DNA of 64,000 nucleotides from an uncultured Pelagibacteraceae bacterium (GCA_902599995.1 CACKHN010000002.1:1-64000); one strand, 5' to 3'. Counted from the stretch's first letter, positions 33,638 through 43,548 are shown. Numbers and translations are program-made. Notes: generated by a model from the sequence alone, not told the origin.

Positions 33638-34071
33638 TGAGTCAATCACAAATAATTAATTTGGATGAAAAGAGAGATTTTGAGGTAAATTCATCTAATC
33701 TCAAACATGTTAGATCTTTCTGTAGAGAAGTTTTTGAAAAATTAAATATCAACCAAGAGCTAAAGGATGAATTGGTTTTAGCGATTGCTGAGGCAGCACA
33801 AAATATTGTTAAACATGCTTACAACAATGAGGAAACTGAAGATAAAATGGAAATCAAAATATCTGTTAGTAATGGGCATTTGGAAATTGGTTTTTTTGAT
33901 AAAGGAAGACCTGTCGAAAAAGATAAAATCAGGCATCGAAAAATTGATGATATTAAACCTGGTGGTTTAGGAACTTTTTTTATTCAACAAATTATGGATG
34001 CAGTGGTTTTTAAAGAAGGTGAAAAACCATGGATTAATCACCTAATACTTTCTAAAAATTTAAATAATTAA
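33637..34071 (+). CDS. RsbW-like serine kinase/anti-sigma factor
   Basis: A 144-residue HATPase_c protein of the RsbW/SpoIIAB type. The N-box is EAAQNIVKHAY (Glu52, Asn56), the G1 box FFDKGRP (Asp88-x-Gly90), and the G2 box PGGLG (109-112). It is expected to phosphorylate the STAS protein encoded just upstream and to bind an output protein. The coupling to the STAS gene is direct (one-base overlap). Its 3' end overlaps the convergent lipoprotein gene by four bases. The intact ATP-binding motifs argue for an active kinase. Confidence 0.88.
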   Translation: MSQSQIINLDEKRDFEVNSSNLKHVRSFCREVFEKLNINQELKDELVLAIAEAAQNIVKHAYNNEETEDKMEIKISVSNGHLEIGFFDKGRPVEKDKIRHRKIDDIKPGGLGTFFIQQIMDAVVFKEGEKPWINHLILSKNLNN

Positions 34072-34361
34072 TTTTTTTCTAGGTAGCAATCTAAATCATT
34101 ATAATCGTCAAAGAACATCTCTGCTAATTCATTGCTACTTGTCATAGAACAGTCTAATGGTTCATTAAATGCTTGGACCATATGTTCACTTACATTTTTA
34201 CCTGTTTGATGCTTAATACCTGAATTTATTGTACCTGATAGCAAGGCTTGATTTACACTTCCGGTAGTAGCAACTGTTACCGCCGGACCAAGAACTGCAA
34301 CACTTTGTGTACAACCAGTAAGAAATATAAAAATAAATAATAATTTTAATTTTTTAATCAC
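34068..34361 (-). CDS. small lipoprotein
   Basis: A 97-residue lipoprotein starting at GTG. The signal ends in the lipobox LTGC (Cys17), followed by a Gly/Thr/Ala-rich hydrophobic stretch (VAVLGPAVTVATTG) and an acidic C-terminus with two cysteines. It lies 82 bases downstream of pilC in the same direction, so it may be the last gene of the pilus transcript. A role as a pilotin-like or other outer-membrane factor is only a guess. Short lipoproteins beginning this way are known in alphaproteobacteria without assigned function. Confidence 0.7.
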   Translation of the reverse strand: MIKKLKLLFIFIFLTGCTQSVAVLGPAVTVATTGSVNQALLSGTINSGIKHQTGKNVSEHMVQAFNEPLDCSMTSSNELAEMFFDDYNDLDCYLEKN

Positions 34362-34443
34362 CAGATGAACTTTTATACAAAGAATTCTAAATTTAAAGAT
34401 TTATTGAAACACTTATTTGATACAATGTGTCCAATTTGATTTT

Positions 34444-35685
34444 TTAATTACCAATAATTGCACCAACATTAAAGATTGGTGAGTACATTGCAATCATAAG
34501 TCCGCCAATCATTACTCCCATAAACACAATCATAATTGGTTCAATTAGACTGGACATATTGTCTACAGCCGTATCAAACTCCTCCTCATAATAGTTTGAT
34601 ACTGAGGTAAACATTTCATCTAAATTTCCTGTTTGTTCTCCAACAGAAATTAACTGACTAAAGGTTGGTGGAAAAGTAGGTTCTTTTAAAAATAATTTTG
34701 TAAGCGTGTCTCCTGAAAAAACACCTTTTTTTACATTTTCTAGAGCAAGTGTCACTACATCGTTGTTACTTACTGATTTTGCAATTTCAATACTTTCAAG
34801 TAGGTTTACTCCAGCAGAACTAAGATTACCCATTATCAAGGAAATTCTAGCGATCAAAGATTTTAAAATCATATCTCCAAACACTGGCATTTTTAAAACT
34901 CTTTGATGCCACTTATATCGAATAGCTGGAATTTTAGTTGTGGTATATTTAAATACTACAAACAATATAACCGTTACAATCCCTAGTGTTAGACCGCCTG
35001 ATCCTCTCATAAAGTTACTTGCTGTCATAATGACAGCCGTTGGCGTTGGAAGTGCTACACCCATGCCTTCATACATCTCTGCAAAAACAGGGACGACTTT
35101 AATTAACATGAAAACCATTACAGTTATTGCAACAGTAAACATCACTACAGGATAGGTTAAAGCGCTTTTAATTTTTTTTTTAACTTTTTCTCTTTTTTCC
35201 AAAGACTCAACTAACTTCATTAAGAAAACATCAAGTTTACCACTTGCCTCTCCTGCCTTGATCAAATTAATATAAATATTATCAAATACTTTTGGATATT
35301 TTTCAAAACATTTGGAAAGCGTAACTCCACCTTCCAAACTTTTTCTGATATCCTCAATAATTTCTTTCATCGTCGGATGTTCAATTTGATCTCTTAACAT
35401 GCCTAAAACATTAAGAATTGGCAGACCTGCCTTCACCATAGTAGCAAATTGTTTTGAAAAAATTACTACATCTTGGGGCTTTACTGCTTTCTTTCCAAAA
35501 GAAAATCCGCCTCCTTTTTTTTTTTCTTTGGCAGCTTTTTTCTTTTTAACCTTTATTAAATTAGTAATGATTACTTTTTGTTCTTTAAGTTTAAATGAAG
35601 CTTCTTCTTGGTTAAGAGCCTCAATTTCACCCTCAATATATTTTCCTGCTGAAATACCTTTATATGAAAAAGTTTCTGAAGACAT
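34444..35685 (-). CDS. pilC: type IV pilus inner-membrane platform protein
   Basis: PilC/GspF-family platform of 413 residues. It has two T2SSF domains (about residues 70-195 and 275-400) and three membrane helices. KAGEASGKLDVFL and SVGEQTGNLDEMF are the paired family motifs. It couples the PilB and PilT motors to pilin extraction and insertion. A lysine-rich linker (KKKKAAKEKKKGGG near 43-60) precedes the first domain. It begins five bases after pilB in a continuous minus-strand pilus operon. Confidence 0.95.
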   Translation of the reverse strand: MSSETFSYKGISAGKYIEGEIEALNQEEASFKLKEQKVIITNLIKVKKKKAAKEKKKGGGFSFGKKAVKPQDVVIFSKQFATMVKAGLPILNVLGMLRDQIEHPTMKEIIEDIRKSLEGGVTLSKCFEKYPKVFDNIYINLIKAGEASGKLDVFLMKLVESLEKREKVKKKIKSALTYPVVMFTVAITVMVFMLIKVVPVFAEMYEGMGVALPTPTAVIMTASNFMRGSGGLTLGIVTVILFVVFKYTTTKIPAIRYKWHQRVLKMPVFGDMILKSLIARISLIMGNLSSAGVNLLESIEIAKSVSNNDVVTLALENVKKGVFSGDTLTKLFLKEPTFPPTFSQLISVGEQTGNLDEMFTSVSNYYEEEFDTAVDNMSSLIEPIMIVFMGVMIGGLMIAMYSPIFNVGAIIGN

Positions 35686-35690
35686 TTTAA

Positions 35691-37439
35691 TTACTCTCCA
35701 GATAAAACACGATCGAATTCTCTGAAATTTAAATCACCAGTTAAAATCATTTCTCGACCCATGTCTTGCATTGTTCTAAAACCTTCTTTAGTTGCTATCT
35801 CTTTAAGCTCAGGTGTTGTTGCTTGTCTTAAAATAGCTTCTTTAATTGGTTTTGTAACATTTAAAATTTCATAAATACCCATTCTTCCTTTGTAGCCAGT
35901 TTCTTTGCATTTTGGGCAACCTTTACCTTTTTGAACTTTTGCTCTTGATGCTTGCTCAACAGTAAATCCAAAATCAGCTAAAGCTTTAGGGGTAATATCA
36001 TCATCAGGGACTCTACATTCCGTACAAGTTTTTCTAGCAAGTCTTTGTGCTAATACTAATGTCACTGCAGCACTAATTAAATAGTCTGGTGTTCCCATAT
36101 TTTGTAATCTTGTAATTGTGCTTGGCGCATCATTAGTGTGCAAAGTACTAAATACTAAGTGACCAGTTAAAGCAGCTTTCAAACCAATATCCACAGTTTC
36201 TTTATCCCTCATCTCTCCAACTAAAATAATTTCTGGATCTTGTCTTAAAAAAGATCTTAAGGCGGTTGAAAAATTAAAACCAATATCATCTTTAATTTGA
36301 ACTTGACCTACACCATCTAATTCATATTCAACAGGATCTTCTGCAGTTAAAATGTTTAGATGAGGTTTTGAAACTTCTTTTAAAATACTGTAAAGCGTTG
36401 TTGTTTTTCCAGATCCTGTAGGACCAGTTACCAAGACTAATCCTTGGGTGCCGTGTATTGCTTTTCTTAAATTGTTTAAATCTGTTTCTTCAAAATTTAA
36501 TTGTTCCAGACTAATATCGCCAGCATCTTTATTTAATACCCTCATTACAATTCTTTCATTGTTGGCTGTAGGTAATATTGAAAGACGTAAATCTACTACT
36601 TTGCCATCTATTTTAAATGGGATCGCTCCATCTTGTGGAAGTCTTCTTTCTGCAATATCAAGCTTACCCATAATTTTGAAACGAGTAACTACTGCACCGT
36701 AGTTGGAGTGCAAAAATTTAGAAAACTGTTCTTGCTCCTGTAAAATACCATCTAATCGATATCTCACTCTTGAGGTAAATCTATAAGGCTCAATATGAAT
36801 ATCAGAAACACCAGATTTAATTGCTTCTGCAACAACTGCCGTTGAAAATTTAATTACTTCAGACTCATTTTCTAAAGCCTCGATATCTTCTTCAGGTTTT
36901 TCGTCTAAAATTTCTGTATTTTCATCTATATCATAATCAAAGGTTTGAACTTTTTCCTTGTTTTTCTTTTGAATACTTTCATATGTTGTTTCTCCCTCTG
37001 CATGAAGTTTTTTTATAAAATTTGAAATATCAGAAATTTTAGCTGCATGTAATTCTATATCCATCTTTGTAATTGTTCTTAAATTTCTCATCAAACTTAA
37101 TTTTGAACTATCTGGGATTGCTATGTGTAGAATTTTACCTTCGACTTTAAATGGAGCGATAAAATTCATATGTATATAATTTGAAGGCAGAACTGACTTT
37201 ATTTCATCTGCAATCGGGGTAGATGACAAATCTATTACATCTAATGATTGTTCTTTAACCAATAAATCTAAAATTTTATTTTCGTCTGTTAAATTAAGTT
37301 CGAAAACTGCATCTAGTTGAGATTTTTGTGTTTCGCTTGAAACTTTTTTTATATTGGCTAGATCTTTACCTGATATTATATCTTGATCAATCAAGATATT
37401 AATTAGGTTTATCTCAGACTCTCTACTTATATTAATCAT
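35691..37439 (-). CDS. pilB: type IV pilus assembly ATPase
   Basis: PilB/GspE-family hexameric ATPase that drives pilin polymerisation, 582 residues. An N-terminal MshEN-like domain (to about 160) is followed by the motor core with Walker A GPTGSGKTT near 340, the Asp box, Walker B ILVGEMRD and the His box. A zinc site is formed by CTEC and CPKC near the C-terminus. The stop of the secretin gene shares a base with its start. It lacks nothing expected for an active extension motor. Confidence 0.95.
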   Translation of the reverse strand: MINISRESEINLINILIDQDIISGKDLANIKKVSSETQKSQLDAVFELNLTDENKILDLLVKEQSLDVIDLSSTPIADEIKSVLPSNYIHMNFIAPFKVEGKILHIAIPDSSKLSLMRNLRTITKMDIELHAAKISDISNFIKKLHAEGETTYESIQKKNKEKVQTFDYDIDENTEILDEKPEEDIEALENESEVIKFSTAVVAEAIKSGVSDIHIEPYRFTSRVRYRLDGILQEQEQFSKFLHSNYGAVVTRFKIMGKLDIAERRLPQDGAIPFKIDGKVVDLRLSILPTANNERIVMRVLNKDAGDISLEQLNFEETDLNNLRKAIHGTQGLVLVTGPTGSGKTTTLYSILKEVSKPHLNILTAEDPVEYELDGVGQVQIKDDIGFNFSTALRSFLRQDPEIILVGEMRDKETVDIGLKAALTGHLVFSTLHTNDAPSTITRLQNMGTPDYLISAAVTLVLAQRLARKTCTECRVPDDDITPKALADFGFTVEQASRAKVQKGKGCPKCKETGYKGRMGIYEILNVTKPIKEAILRQATTPELKEIATKEGFRTMQDMGREMILTGDLNFREFDRVLSGE

Positions 37440-38998
37440 TACAAAATTCTTGGTGCAATAAACACCAATAATTCATCTAGATTATCAGAATTAGACTTAC
37501 CTTTAAAGAGATTACCTATCACAGGCATATTTCCTACACCTGGTAATTGGCTTTTATTATTTGTTTGTACATTTTTCTTAATTCCACCAATTACAACAAT
37601 ATCTCCGTCAGCTACTAATAGTTTTGTAACAATTTCCATTTTATTTATAGGTGGCTCATCTGATGCTGCAGCTCTGTTTGGTGTGTCATTATTAACTTTT
37701 ATAGTCAATAACACATTTCCATCCCCAATAATACTTGGTGTCACTTCTAATTTCAAAGCTGCTTCTTTAAATGATGTTGAAGTGGTTCCATCCGATGTTG
37801 TTTGATATGGAATTTCTTCCCCTTGAGTAACTGTTGCTAACTGATTATCTAATGTGAAAACTTTTGGATTTGAGATAGTTTTACCCATACCCATGCTTTC
37901 AAGTGCAGTTATTTCAGCCTTTAAAACTCCTGTGGTTGTTTTTCTTAATAATCCAATACCACTCGTTGCACCTGTTACTGGAAAGTTTGCAATACTATCA
38001 GTTGCTGATCCCAATCCAGCTGCCTCATCTAAACTAGTTCCAGTAGCACTTCCACTACTAGTACCAGCTACACCACCAACAACTCGTCCTTTGTTAGAAT
38101 AATATCCACCCAACCTTGATCCCAAAGCTCTTTCAAAGTCTGAATTTGCTTCGACGATGAAAGCTTCAATTAGAACTTGTTTAGTTCTAATATCAATTTC
38201 TTTAATAACTTTATCAACTACGTCTAAATCTTTTTCTTTTCCTCTCACAATTATCGATCTAGTGGTTACTTCTTCTGTAATTTGAATTGGAGTGAAAGAA
38301 CTATCGCCTGATTGTGATGTAAACAATTCTTCAATGGTTGATTTCGCTTGAGCTGGTGAAATATAATATAATCTGAATATTTCTGAGAATATTGGCTCAA
38401 CACTATCTTCAAGTTCAACTTTTTTCTTAACTGCTTGTGCTCTTTCTGATTTATAAGTTTCTTGAGAGGTTAAAGTTTCTGGAGAATGAACTCTAATCAA
38501 ATTGCTTGCTACATCTACATCCGATGCATAATTTTTCATATCTAACAAAGCTTGAAAAGCCTTATCCCAAGGTACATCAACTAACTCAGCTGAAATTACC
38601 CCGGCAACTTCATCACCAACTAATACATTGATTTCACCTATTTTACCCATTAACTGCATCGTCTCTTTAAAATCTAAATTCTTAAATTTTAGAGTAACTC
38701 TTTGTTTAAGAAGAGGAAAATTATCTGAGATAATTAAATAATTTCTTTGAGCTTCTGAAGATATTTTTTTTCTTTTACCTAATTTTCTAGTATCCCCCTC
38801 AACTGGCTTAGGACCCATACCTAAAGTTTTTGCAATTTCAGACTTTCCAGACTTAGTAATATCATTACTCTTTATTAATGGAGTATTATGTTTGAAAGGT
38901 TTATTATATTTTTTCGCAAACTGTGAATTAGCACAACCACTCAGAACAAAACCTAAGATTACAATTACTGATAAATTAAATAAATTTTTAATATTCAT
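37439..38998 (-). CDS. pilQ: outer-membrane secretin, lipoprotein type (MshL/PilQ-like)
   Basis: Pilus exit channel of 519 residues. The signal ends in the lipobox LSGC (Cys22), so it is a lipidated secretin as in MSHA-type systems rather than a PilQ with AMIN domains. N-domains cover about residues 85-270 (LKFKNLDFKETMQLMGKIGE, the STN-type opening), and the secretin core covers 280-519 with VIGGIKKNVQTNNKSQLPGV and the terminal LLVFIAPRIL. A Gly/Ser/Ala-rich segment lies near residues 300-335. It overlaps the PilP-like gene by 11 bases and pilB by one. Confidence 0.93.
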   Translation of the reverse strand: MNIKNLFNLSVIVILGFVLSGCANSQFAKKYNKPFKHNTPLIKSNDITKSGKSEIAKTLGMGPKPVEGDTRKLGKRKKISSEAQRNYLIISDNFPLLKQRVTLKFKNLDFKETMQLMGKIGEINVLVGDEVAGVISAELVDVPWDKAFQALLDMKNYASDVDVASNLIRVHSPETLTSQETYKSERAQAVKKKVELEDSVEPIFSEIFRLYYISPAQAKSTIEELFTSQSGDSSFTPIQITEEVTTRSIIVRGKEKDLDVVDKVIKEIDIRTKQVLIEAFIVEANSDFERALGSRLGGYYSNKGRVVGGVAGTSSGSATGTSLDEAAGLGSATDSIANFPVTGATSGIGLLRKTTTGVLKAEITALESMGMGKTISNPKVFTLDNQLATVTQGEEIPYQTTSDGTTSTSFKEAALKLEVTPSIIGDGNVLLTIKVNNDTPNRAAASDEPPINKMEIVTKLLVADGDIVVIGGIKKNVQTNNKSQLPGVGNMPVIGNLFKGKSNSDNLDELLVFIAPRIL

Positions 38999-39431
38999 CA
39001 GCCTCTCTTATTTGATTATTAAAATCGATAATTAAAAATTTACCATCTTCTTTTTTAAAGATAGCCTCTGTAAGTCTTAAATCTATAAATTTATTTTTAC
39101 CTAAAAATTGTCCTAATGTTAGAGTGATTGCCTCACCCGCTGAGCTTACTACTGAAATATAACTATGGTCTTTACCTGAAATCAATCCAGCAAGTTTAAA
39201 ATTATATAAACTCATTTCATCTTCTTGTTCACCATCAGGAATGCTGGCTAAGGAATTCGTACCTTCGTTGCCAGCAAAAGGATCGTTCAATGGAACTTCA
39301 TCTTCATCAGCAAGTCCTTGAGTAATTTCTTTAACTTGTTCTAAGAGTTCTTCATTTTTAACATGATTGTCTGCCAATGATATGTTGGCAATCATCATCA
39401 TTATAACCAATAAAATTCTAAAAAAATTCAT
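38988..39431 (-). CDS. PilP-like periplasmic pilus protein
   Basis: A 147-residue exported protein with a signal peptide (to about residue 20, ISLA), an acidic linker, and a small C-terminal beta domain (about 80-147; LAGLISGKDHSYISVVSSAG). This matches the size and layout of PilP, which links the PilN-PilO pair to the secretin. Sequence identity to PilP by eye is weak, so the name rests on its place between the pilO-like and secretin genes. It overlaps both neighbours (14 and 11 bases). Confidence 0.7.
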   Translation of the reverse strand: MNFFRILLVIMMMIANISLADNHVKNEELLEQVKEITQGLADEDEVPLNDPFAGNEGTNSLASIPDGEQEDEMSLYNFKLAGLISGKDHSYISVVSSAGEAITLTLGQFLGKNKFIDLRLTEAIFKKEDGKFLIIDFNNQIREADEY

Positions 39432-40059
39432 TTGGTAATCCCACTATTGTTAATTCTCCTGTAGCAATTATCGCTCCAGTTGAATCATTTTGTACTATAC
39501 TTATAGTCTCTTTGTCAAAGTTAAGCATTTTCTTTTGCTTAGATACTGCTCTTTTAAACTTTATATAGCCTAAAAACTTTCCTTTTATCTCATAGTCTAC
39601 TGGTATTTTGTAATAAGAGACCATATCTGCAGTAAGGTTTTGTGCAGATTGTTTTGCAACACCGTCTTTCATAACAGGTACTGGTTTTTTCTTTTCAATT
39701 TTCGAAATGACCAATCCATTTACACCTGCGTGTTTACTTAGACTTTGATACAAATCTTCAACTTCTGCCTTAGAGTGAAATAAAGTGGAACTATCCTCAA
39801 ATTCAGGTTTTAATTTTTTTATTCGAGCTTTAAATTGAATTATTTCGTTTTCGAATTGAGAAATTTCATTTTCCTTTAACAACTTATCTTCGTACTTTAC
39901 CTTACGTTCTTTAACCATTGGATTTAGGATAGCGTAATAAATTATTAAAAATATAATTATAGCACCAAACCCTATACCAAATTTGATAAGTGTTTTTTTG
40001 TCAGCAGCGCCGCTAAACTTGGATTTTAAATCTGACATTGTTATATTCTTAAGATCCAT
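39418..40059 (-). CDS. pilO: PilO-like inner-membrane pilus protein
   Basis: A 213-residue bitopic protein: short cytoplasmic N-terminus, one membrane helix (about 27-46), a coiled coil (about 52-85) and a periplasmic ferredoxin-like domain. This is the PilO/GspM plan. It partners with the PilN half of the fused protein encoded just upstream, whose stop shares a base with its start. An internal ATG at codon 8 is an alternative start. Confidence 0.85.
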   Translation of the reverse strand: MDLKNITMSDLKSKFSGAADKKTLIKFGIGFGAIIIFLIIYYAILNPMVKERKVKYEDKLLKENEISQFENEIIQFKARIKKLKPEFEDSSTLFHSKAEVEDLYQSLSKHAGVNGLVISKIEKKKPVPVMKDGVAKQSAQNLTADMVSYYKIPVDYEIKGKFLGYIKFKRAVSKQKKMLNFDKETISIVQNDSTGAIIATGELTIVGLPNEFF

Positions 40060-41768
40060 TAAGCACTCTCCAAAATACAGGCTATTTTAAAGCCTTTCAT
40101 TTTTTGTGACCCTTGTTGCTGACCCTCAGGCAAGGTCATACTTGCCAAAGATGCTTGAGAAATTAGTTTTTTATTATTTAAATTACTGATTAACTTTAGA
40201 ATATCTTGATCACTAAATGCTGAGCCTTCTATTACTATTTGATCAATCCCATTATATTCAATCGATTTAAACCTCACTCTTTTTGGCACTGAAGATGCAA
40301 TTTGAGCAAGCACCCTAAAACTTATTGTTTTATTGGATTTAATTGATTGACTTAATTTTAATGATTTTAACATTATGCCAATTTCTTTTACGTATTTATT
40401 TTTTTCTAAAGTTTTAAGCTCATGTGATTGAACCACTTCTTCGTAACCAACAATTTTTTCATTTAATTCTGAAATTTGCCAGAAAGAAAATCCAAACAAG
40501 GTTATGTAGATTATCGCTACAATACCTACTACTCCTTTAAAAGCAAAACTAGAAACAGCTTTTGCTTTTTTTTGAGCAATCATATTTTCTCTGTTAGGAA
40601 GTAAGTTAATATTTTTAACTGCGGTCACGAACTTGTAATAACCAAATACATCTAATTTTCTAAAAGCTAATCCCATCACAGTAGAAAAATAGGATCTATT
40701 TTGCATTGTTGTTTCATTTTCAAGTTGTGCAGGAATTTTTATTCCATCAAAAGGATCGAAAAGTTGATACCCGGTGTTTGTCATATTTTTTCTAAAACTC
40801 GCTAAATAATCTTCAACATTTTCTAAGTTAGAAGTAACTTTTAAATTTCTAATTCTTTTTTCATACTTTGTCTCAAAATCTTGAATGGCTTGTTTAACCT
40901 GTGTCATATATCTTCTCACCAGAGCATCCATTTCTTCTTGGTTATTACTTTCTGCCAATGTTTTTCTATCTTGTCCTCTTATAAAAATGTCTGTGATGAT
41001 AGGATTATTTTCATATAAAATCATGACGTAGTTTTCATCTAATCCAAATTCTAAAACTGCGGTTAAATTGCTTTCTTCAATTGAGCCTGCGATTTGATTT
41101 ACTTGGTCTACAGCAGATTTGAGTGCAAAACATTTAACGTCGATTATGACTGCATTTAGACCACCTTTTTTAATAATATCGGTGTAATTGTTTATGTCTG
41201 AAAGTTTCGACGCAACAAATAAAATATCCATTGTGTTTCCAGTTTTGTCTTTATTTATGACTTGGTGAAAAATAGAATAATCATTTAAATTATCAGTCAA
41301 TTGAACCAAGTTTTCCCATAAAGAGTCTGTATCAATTGCTTTTTTTAACTCCTCATCTGTCATTAATGGAGCGGTAACAACTCTTATAATTGCACTAGTA
41401 ACAGGAATTGCTATTGCTGCATTGGTCGTATTGATTTTTAATTTTTGAAGTGCAATTTTTAACTCATCGGCTACTTTGTCTGGATTTTCTAATACTGTAC
41501 CTCCTTCAGGTATTCCCTCAAACTTATGAACATGAAACTTATCTAGTACCCATTGATTAGATTTATTATTAGAAACTTGAGATAAACGTATTTCTGTTGG
41601 TGTTAACTCTACTCCAATAATTTCCTCTCCTTTAGCAGTGGATTTTCCTAATCTGTTTTTTAAAAATTTACTAAAGAAGCTCTCTTTTTTATTTTCCACC
41701 TTTGGTTTAGGAACTGGAGCATCGGTTTTTTTTTTTTTTTTGAATAAATTTGCAAAAGGATTTTTCAT
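40059..41768 (-). CDS. pilM: fused PilM-PilN pilus alignment protein
   Basis: A 569-residue protein that joins two normally separate subunits. Residues about 45-380 are an actin-like PilM domain (GVELTPTEIRLSQV opening; AVLEFGLDENYVMIL in the core). At residue 387 comes INLLPNRE, the signature by which PilN contacts PilM, then a membrane helix (about 411-432), a coiled coil and a PilN-type periplasmic domain to the end. In most systems INLLP binds a groove of a separate PilM; here both are in one chain. It opens with a very basic tail (KNPFANLFKKKKKTDAPVPK). It diverges from pilT over 120 bases. Confidence 0.9.
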   Translation of the reverse strand: MKNPFANLFKKKKKTDAPVPKPKVENKKESFFSKFLKNRLGKSTAKGEEIIGVELTPTEIRLSQVSNNKSNQWVLDKFHVHKFEGIPEGGTVLENPDKVADELKIALQKLKINTTNAAIAIPVTSAIIRVVTAPLMTDEELKKAIDTDSLWENLVQLTDNLNDYSIFHQVINKDKTGNTMDILFVASKLSDINNYTDIIKKGGLNAVIIDVKCFALKSAVDQVNQIAGSIEESNLTAVLEFGLDENYVMILYENNPIITDIFIRGQDRKTLAESNNQEEMDALVRRYMTQVKQAIQDFETKYEKRIRNLKVTSNLENVEDYLASFRKNMTNTGYQLFDPFDGIKIPAQLENETTMQNRSYFSTVMGLAFRKLDVFGYYKFVTAVKNINLLPNRENMIAQKKAKAVSSFAFKGVVGIVAIIYITLFGFSFWQISELNEKIVGYEEVVQSHELKTLEKNKYVKEIGIMLKSLKLSQSIKSNKTISFRVLAQIASSVPKRVRFKSIEYNGIDQIVIEGSAFSDQDILKLISNLNNKKLISQASLASMTLPEGQQQGSQKMKGFKIACILESA

Positions 41769-41888
41769 AATTCAATATTATTGAGGTTATACTCAACTTT
41801 TACTAGAATAAAAATATTATTTAACCATAATGTGCGTTTATGAAAAAAAAAGTCACAAAACAAGCTGAATTTATATTATTAGTTAATT

Positions 41889-42905
41889 ATGTTTGAGAAA
41901 CTAGAAGATTTAGCAAAAAATAATAAAAAAATATCAGACTTTCATATTAGAGCTGGATCTCCTTTAGCTTATCGGGCTACTGGCGAAATTATAAAAGTTA
42001 AAGAGGTCATGGTTACCCCTCAAGATTTAAAAGATCTTCTTTCAATGAATTGTAATGAAGAAGAATTAGAAAAATTTGAGAGGACGCATGAACTTGATAC
42101 AGCGGTTAATTTAAGTGGATTGAGATTTAGAGCAAATTTTTATAAAACAATCAATGGTCCAGCATGTGTGTGCAGAAGAGTTGAAAGTAAAATTCCTGAC
42201 ATGGATCAATTTAATTTACCGCAAGCACTTTATGATATTGTCGACTTCCATAAAGGTTTAGTTTTAGTAACCGGTCCAACAGGTTCAGGAAAATCAACAA
42301 CGCTTGCTGCGATTGTAAATGAAATTAATAAAACAAGAACTTCAAATATAATTACTGTTGAGGATCCAGTTGAGTTTATTCATACTGATAATCAAAGTAT
42401 TGTTTCTCATCGAGAAGTTGGAAAACAAACTCAATCTTTTGCTGCGGCATTGAAAGCAGCATTGAGGGAAGATCCAGATGTAATTTTGGTTGGAGAGATG
42501 CGAGACCTAGAAACAATAAGTTTAGCATTAACAGCTGCTGAAACAGGTCACTTAGTTTTTGGAACATTACACACTAGTGGTGCACCAAGTACAATTAATA
42601 GAATTATAGATGTGTTCCCACCTGAACAACAAGAACAAATTCGTGCACAAATTTCAACTTCATTAAAAATGGTAGTAACGCAAAGATTATTAAAAACAAA
42701 AGATGGTCAAGGACGTGTTGGTGCATTTGAAATAATGAAATGCACTCCACCAATTCAAAACTTAATCCGTGAAGCTAAAATTCACCAAATTCCAAGCATC
42801 ATGCAAACTGCAGTTAGAGATGGAATGATTACAATGGATAAATCTTTAGAAGAGTTGGTTAAGTCAGGAAAAATAGATCCAGGTGCAGCAAAAACAGGAC
42901 ATTAA
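41889..42905 (+). CDS. pilT: type IV pilus retraction ATPase
   Basis: PilT-family motor of 338 residues. Walker A is GPTGSGKST (129-137), Walker B VILVGEMRD near 200, and the His box AETGHLVFGTLHTSGAP follows. The AIRNLIRE-type C-terminal motif appears as IQNLIREAK. It drives pilus retraction, so this pilus is likely dynamic. It heads the plus-strand half of the pilus locus and overlaps the first pseudopilin gene by 23 bases. The ATG has no strong Shine-Dalgarno sequence. Confidence 0.95.
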   Translation: MFEKLEDLAKNNKKISDFHIRAGSPLAYRATGEIIKVKEVMVTPQDLKDLLSMNCNEEELEKFERTHELDTAVNLSGLRFRANFYKTINGPACVCRRVESKIPDMDQFNLPQALYDIVDFHKGLVLVTGPTGSGKSTTLAAIVNEINKTRTSNIITVEDPVEFIHTDNQSIVSHREVGKQTQSFAAALKAALREDPDVILVGEMRDLETISLALTAAETGHLVFGTLHTSGAPSTINRIIDVFPPEQQEQIRAQISTSLKMVVTQRLLKTKDGQGRVGAFEIMKCTPPIQNLIREAKIHQIPSIMQTAVRDGMITMDKSLEELVKSGKIDPGAAKTGH

Positions 42906-43548
42906 AGGTTTTACGATTTTAGAACTACTAGTTGTAATTACTATAGTTGCTATTGTCTCAGCTGTTGGTTATCCAAACTTTATGGAATGGAGTAAAGATA
43001 GAAAAGTAAGAAAAGCCTCGGAACAAATTGCATCGATGCTGACAAATATTAACACTCAACTTCAAAGAGGTAATTTTCAGTACGTTCAATTTCAAATAAT
43101 TCCTGGAGGTATTTCATCAACTACACTTAAAACTAAAGGAATGTATCAAGACACTTACTCAGAAAAAATTAGTGTAGAAAATTTTAAGTTAAAAGATTTA
43201 TGTAGTAAAGATGATGCTAATTGGGATGTAACTGTACAAGAAATAGTGATCGAAACACCAGTCCATACAGAGAAGCAAGGTTCTGTATGTTTTTCAAAAG
43301 ATGGTACTAAATTCTTACAAACTGGATCATTAGAAAAACAATATGCATTTTTTGTTAATGGAGAAGAGGTTTTAGATTATGCACTTGTTTGTAGCGAAAG
43401 TAACGCAAAAAAAATTGGTAATAAATGTGATCTTAAAACACTTGGAAAAGACCCGGGGTTAGAAAAACCTGCATACTTGGTTCTATGGTCAAGATTTGGT
43501 ACAATTACCAAATATAAGCGAGGTAAAAGTGATTGGACAATTAGGTAA
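42883..43548 (+). CDS. minor pilin, FimT/GspH-like
   Basis: Pseudopilin of 221 residues starting at GTG inside the 3' end of pilT. The leader MQQKQDIKG is cleaved before Phe10 (GFTILELLVVITIVAIVSA), with Glu at mature position 5. The globular part contains four or more cysteines. It is the first of four consecutive prepilin-like genes and would form part of the priming tip complex under PilY1. Confidence 0.85.
   Translation: MQQKQDIKGFTILELLVVITIVAIVSAVGYPNFMEWSKDRKVRKASEQIASMLTNINTQLQRGNFQYVQFQIIPGGISSTTLKTKGMYQDTYSEKISVENFKLKDLCSKDDANWDVTVQEIVIETPVHTEKQGSVCFSKDGTKFLQTGSLEKQYAFFVNGEEVLDYALVCSESNAKKIGNKCDLKTLGKDPGLEKPAYLVLWSRFGTITKYKRGKSDWTIR

Noticed and set aside
41728-41742. Long homopolymer A run near the pilM start, considered as a frameshift or slippage site
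   Set aside because: It encodes the lysine stretch of the basic N-terminal tail in the same frame as the ATG and the PilM domain; no broken frame needs explaining, though a sequencing error in the run cannot be excluded.
41840-41896. 18-codon frame overlapping the pilT start
   Set aside because: It consists largely of an AT-rich spacer, has no Shine-Dalgarno sequence, and its opening is a homopolymer A run; chance is the simpler explanation.
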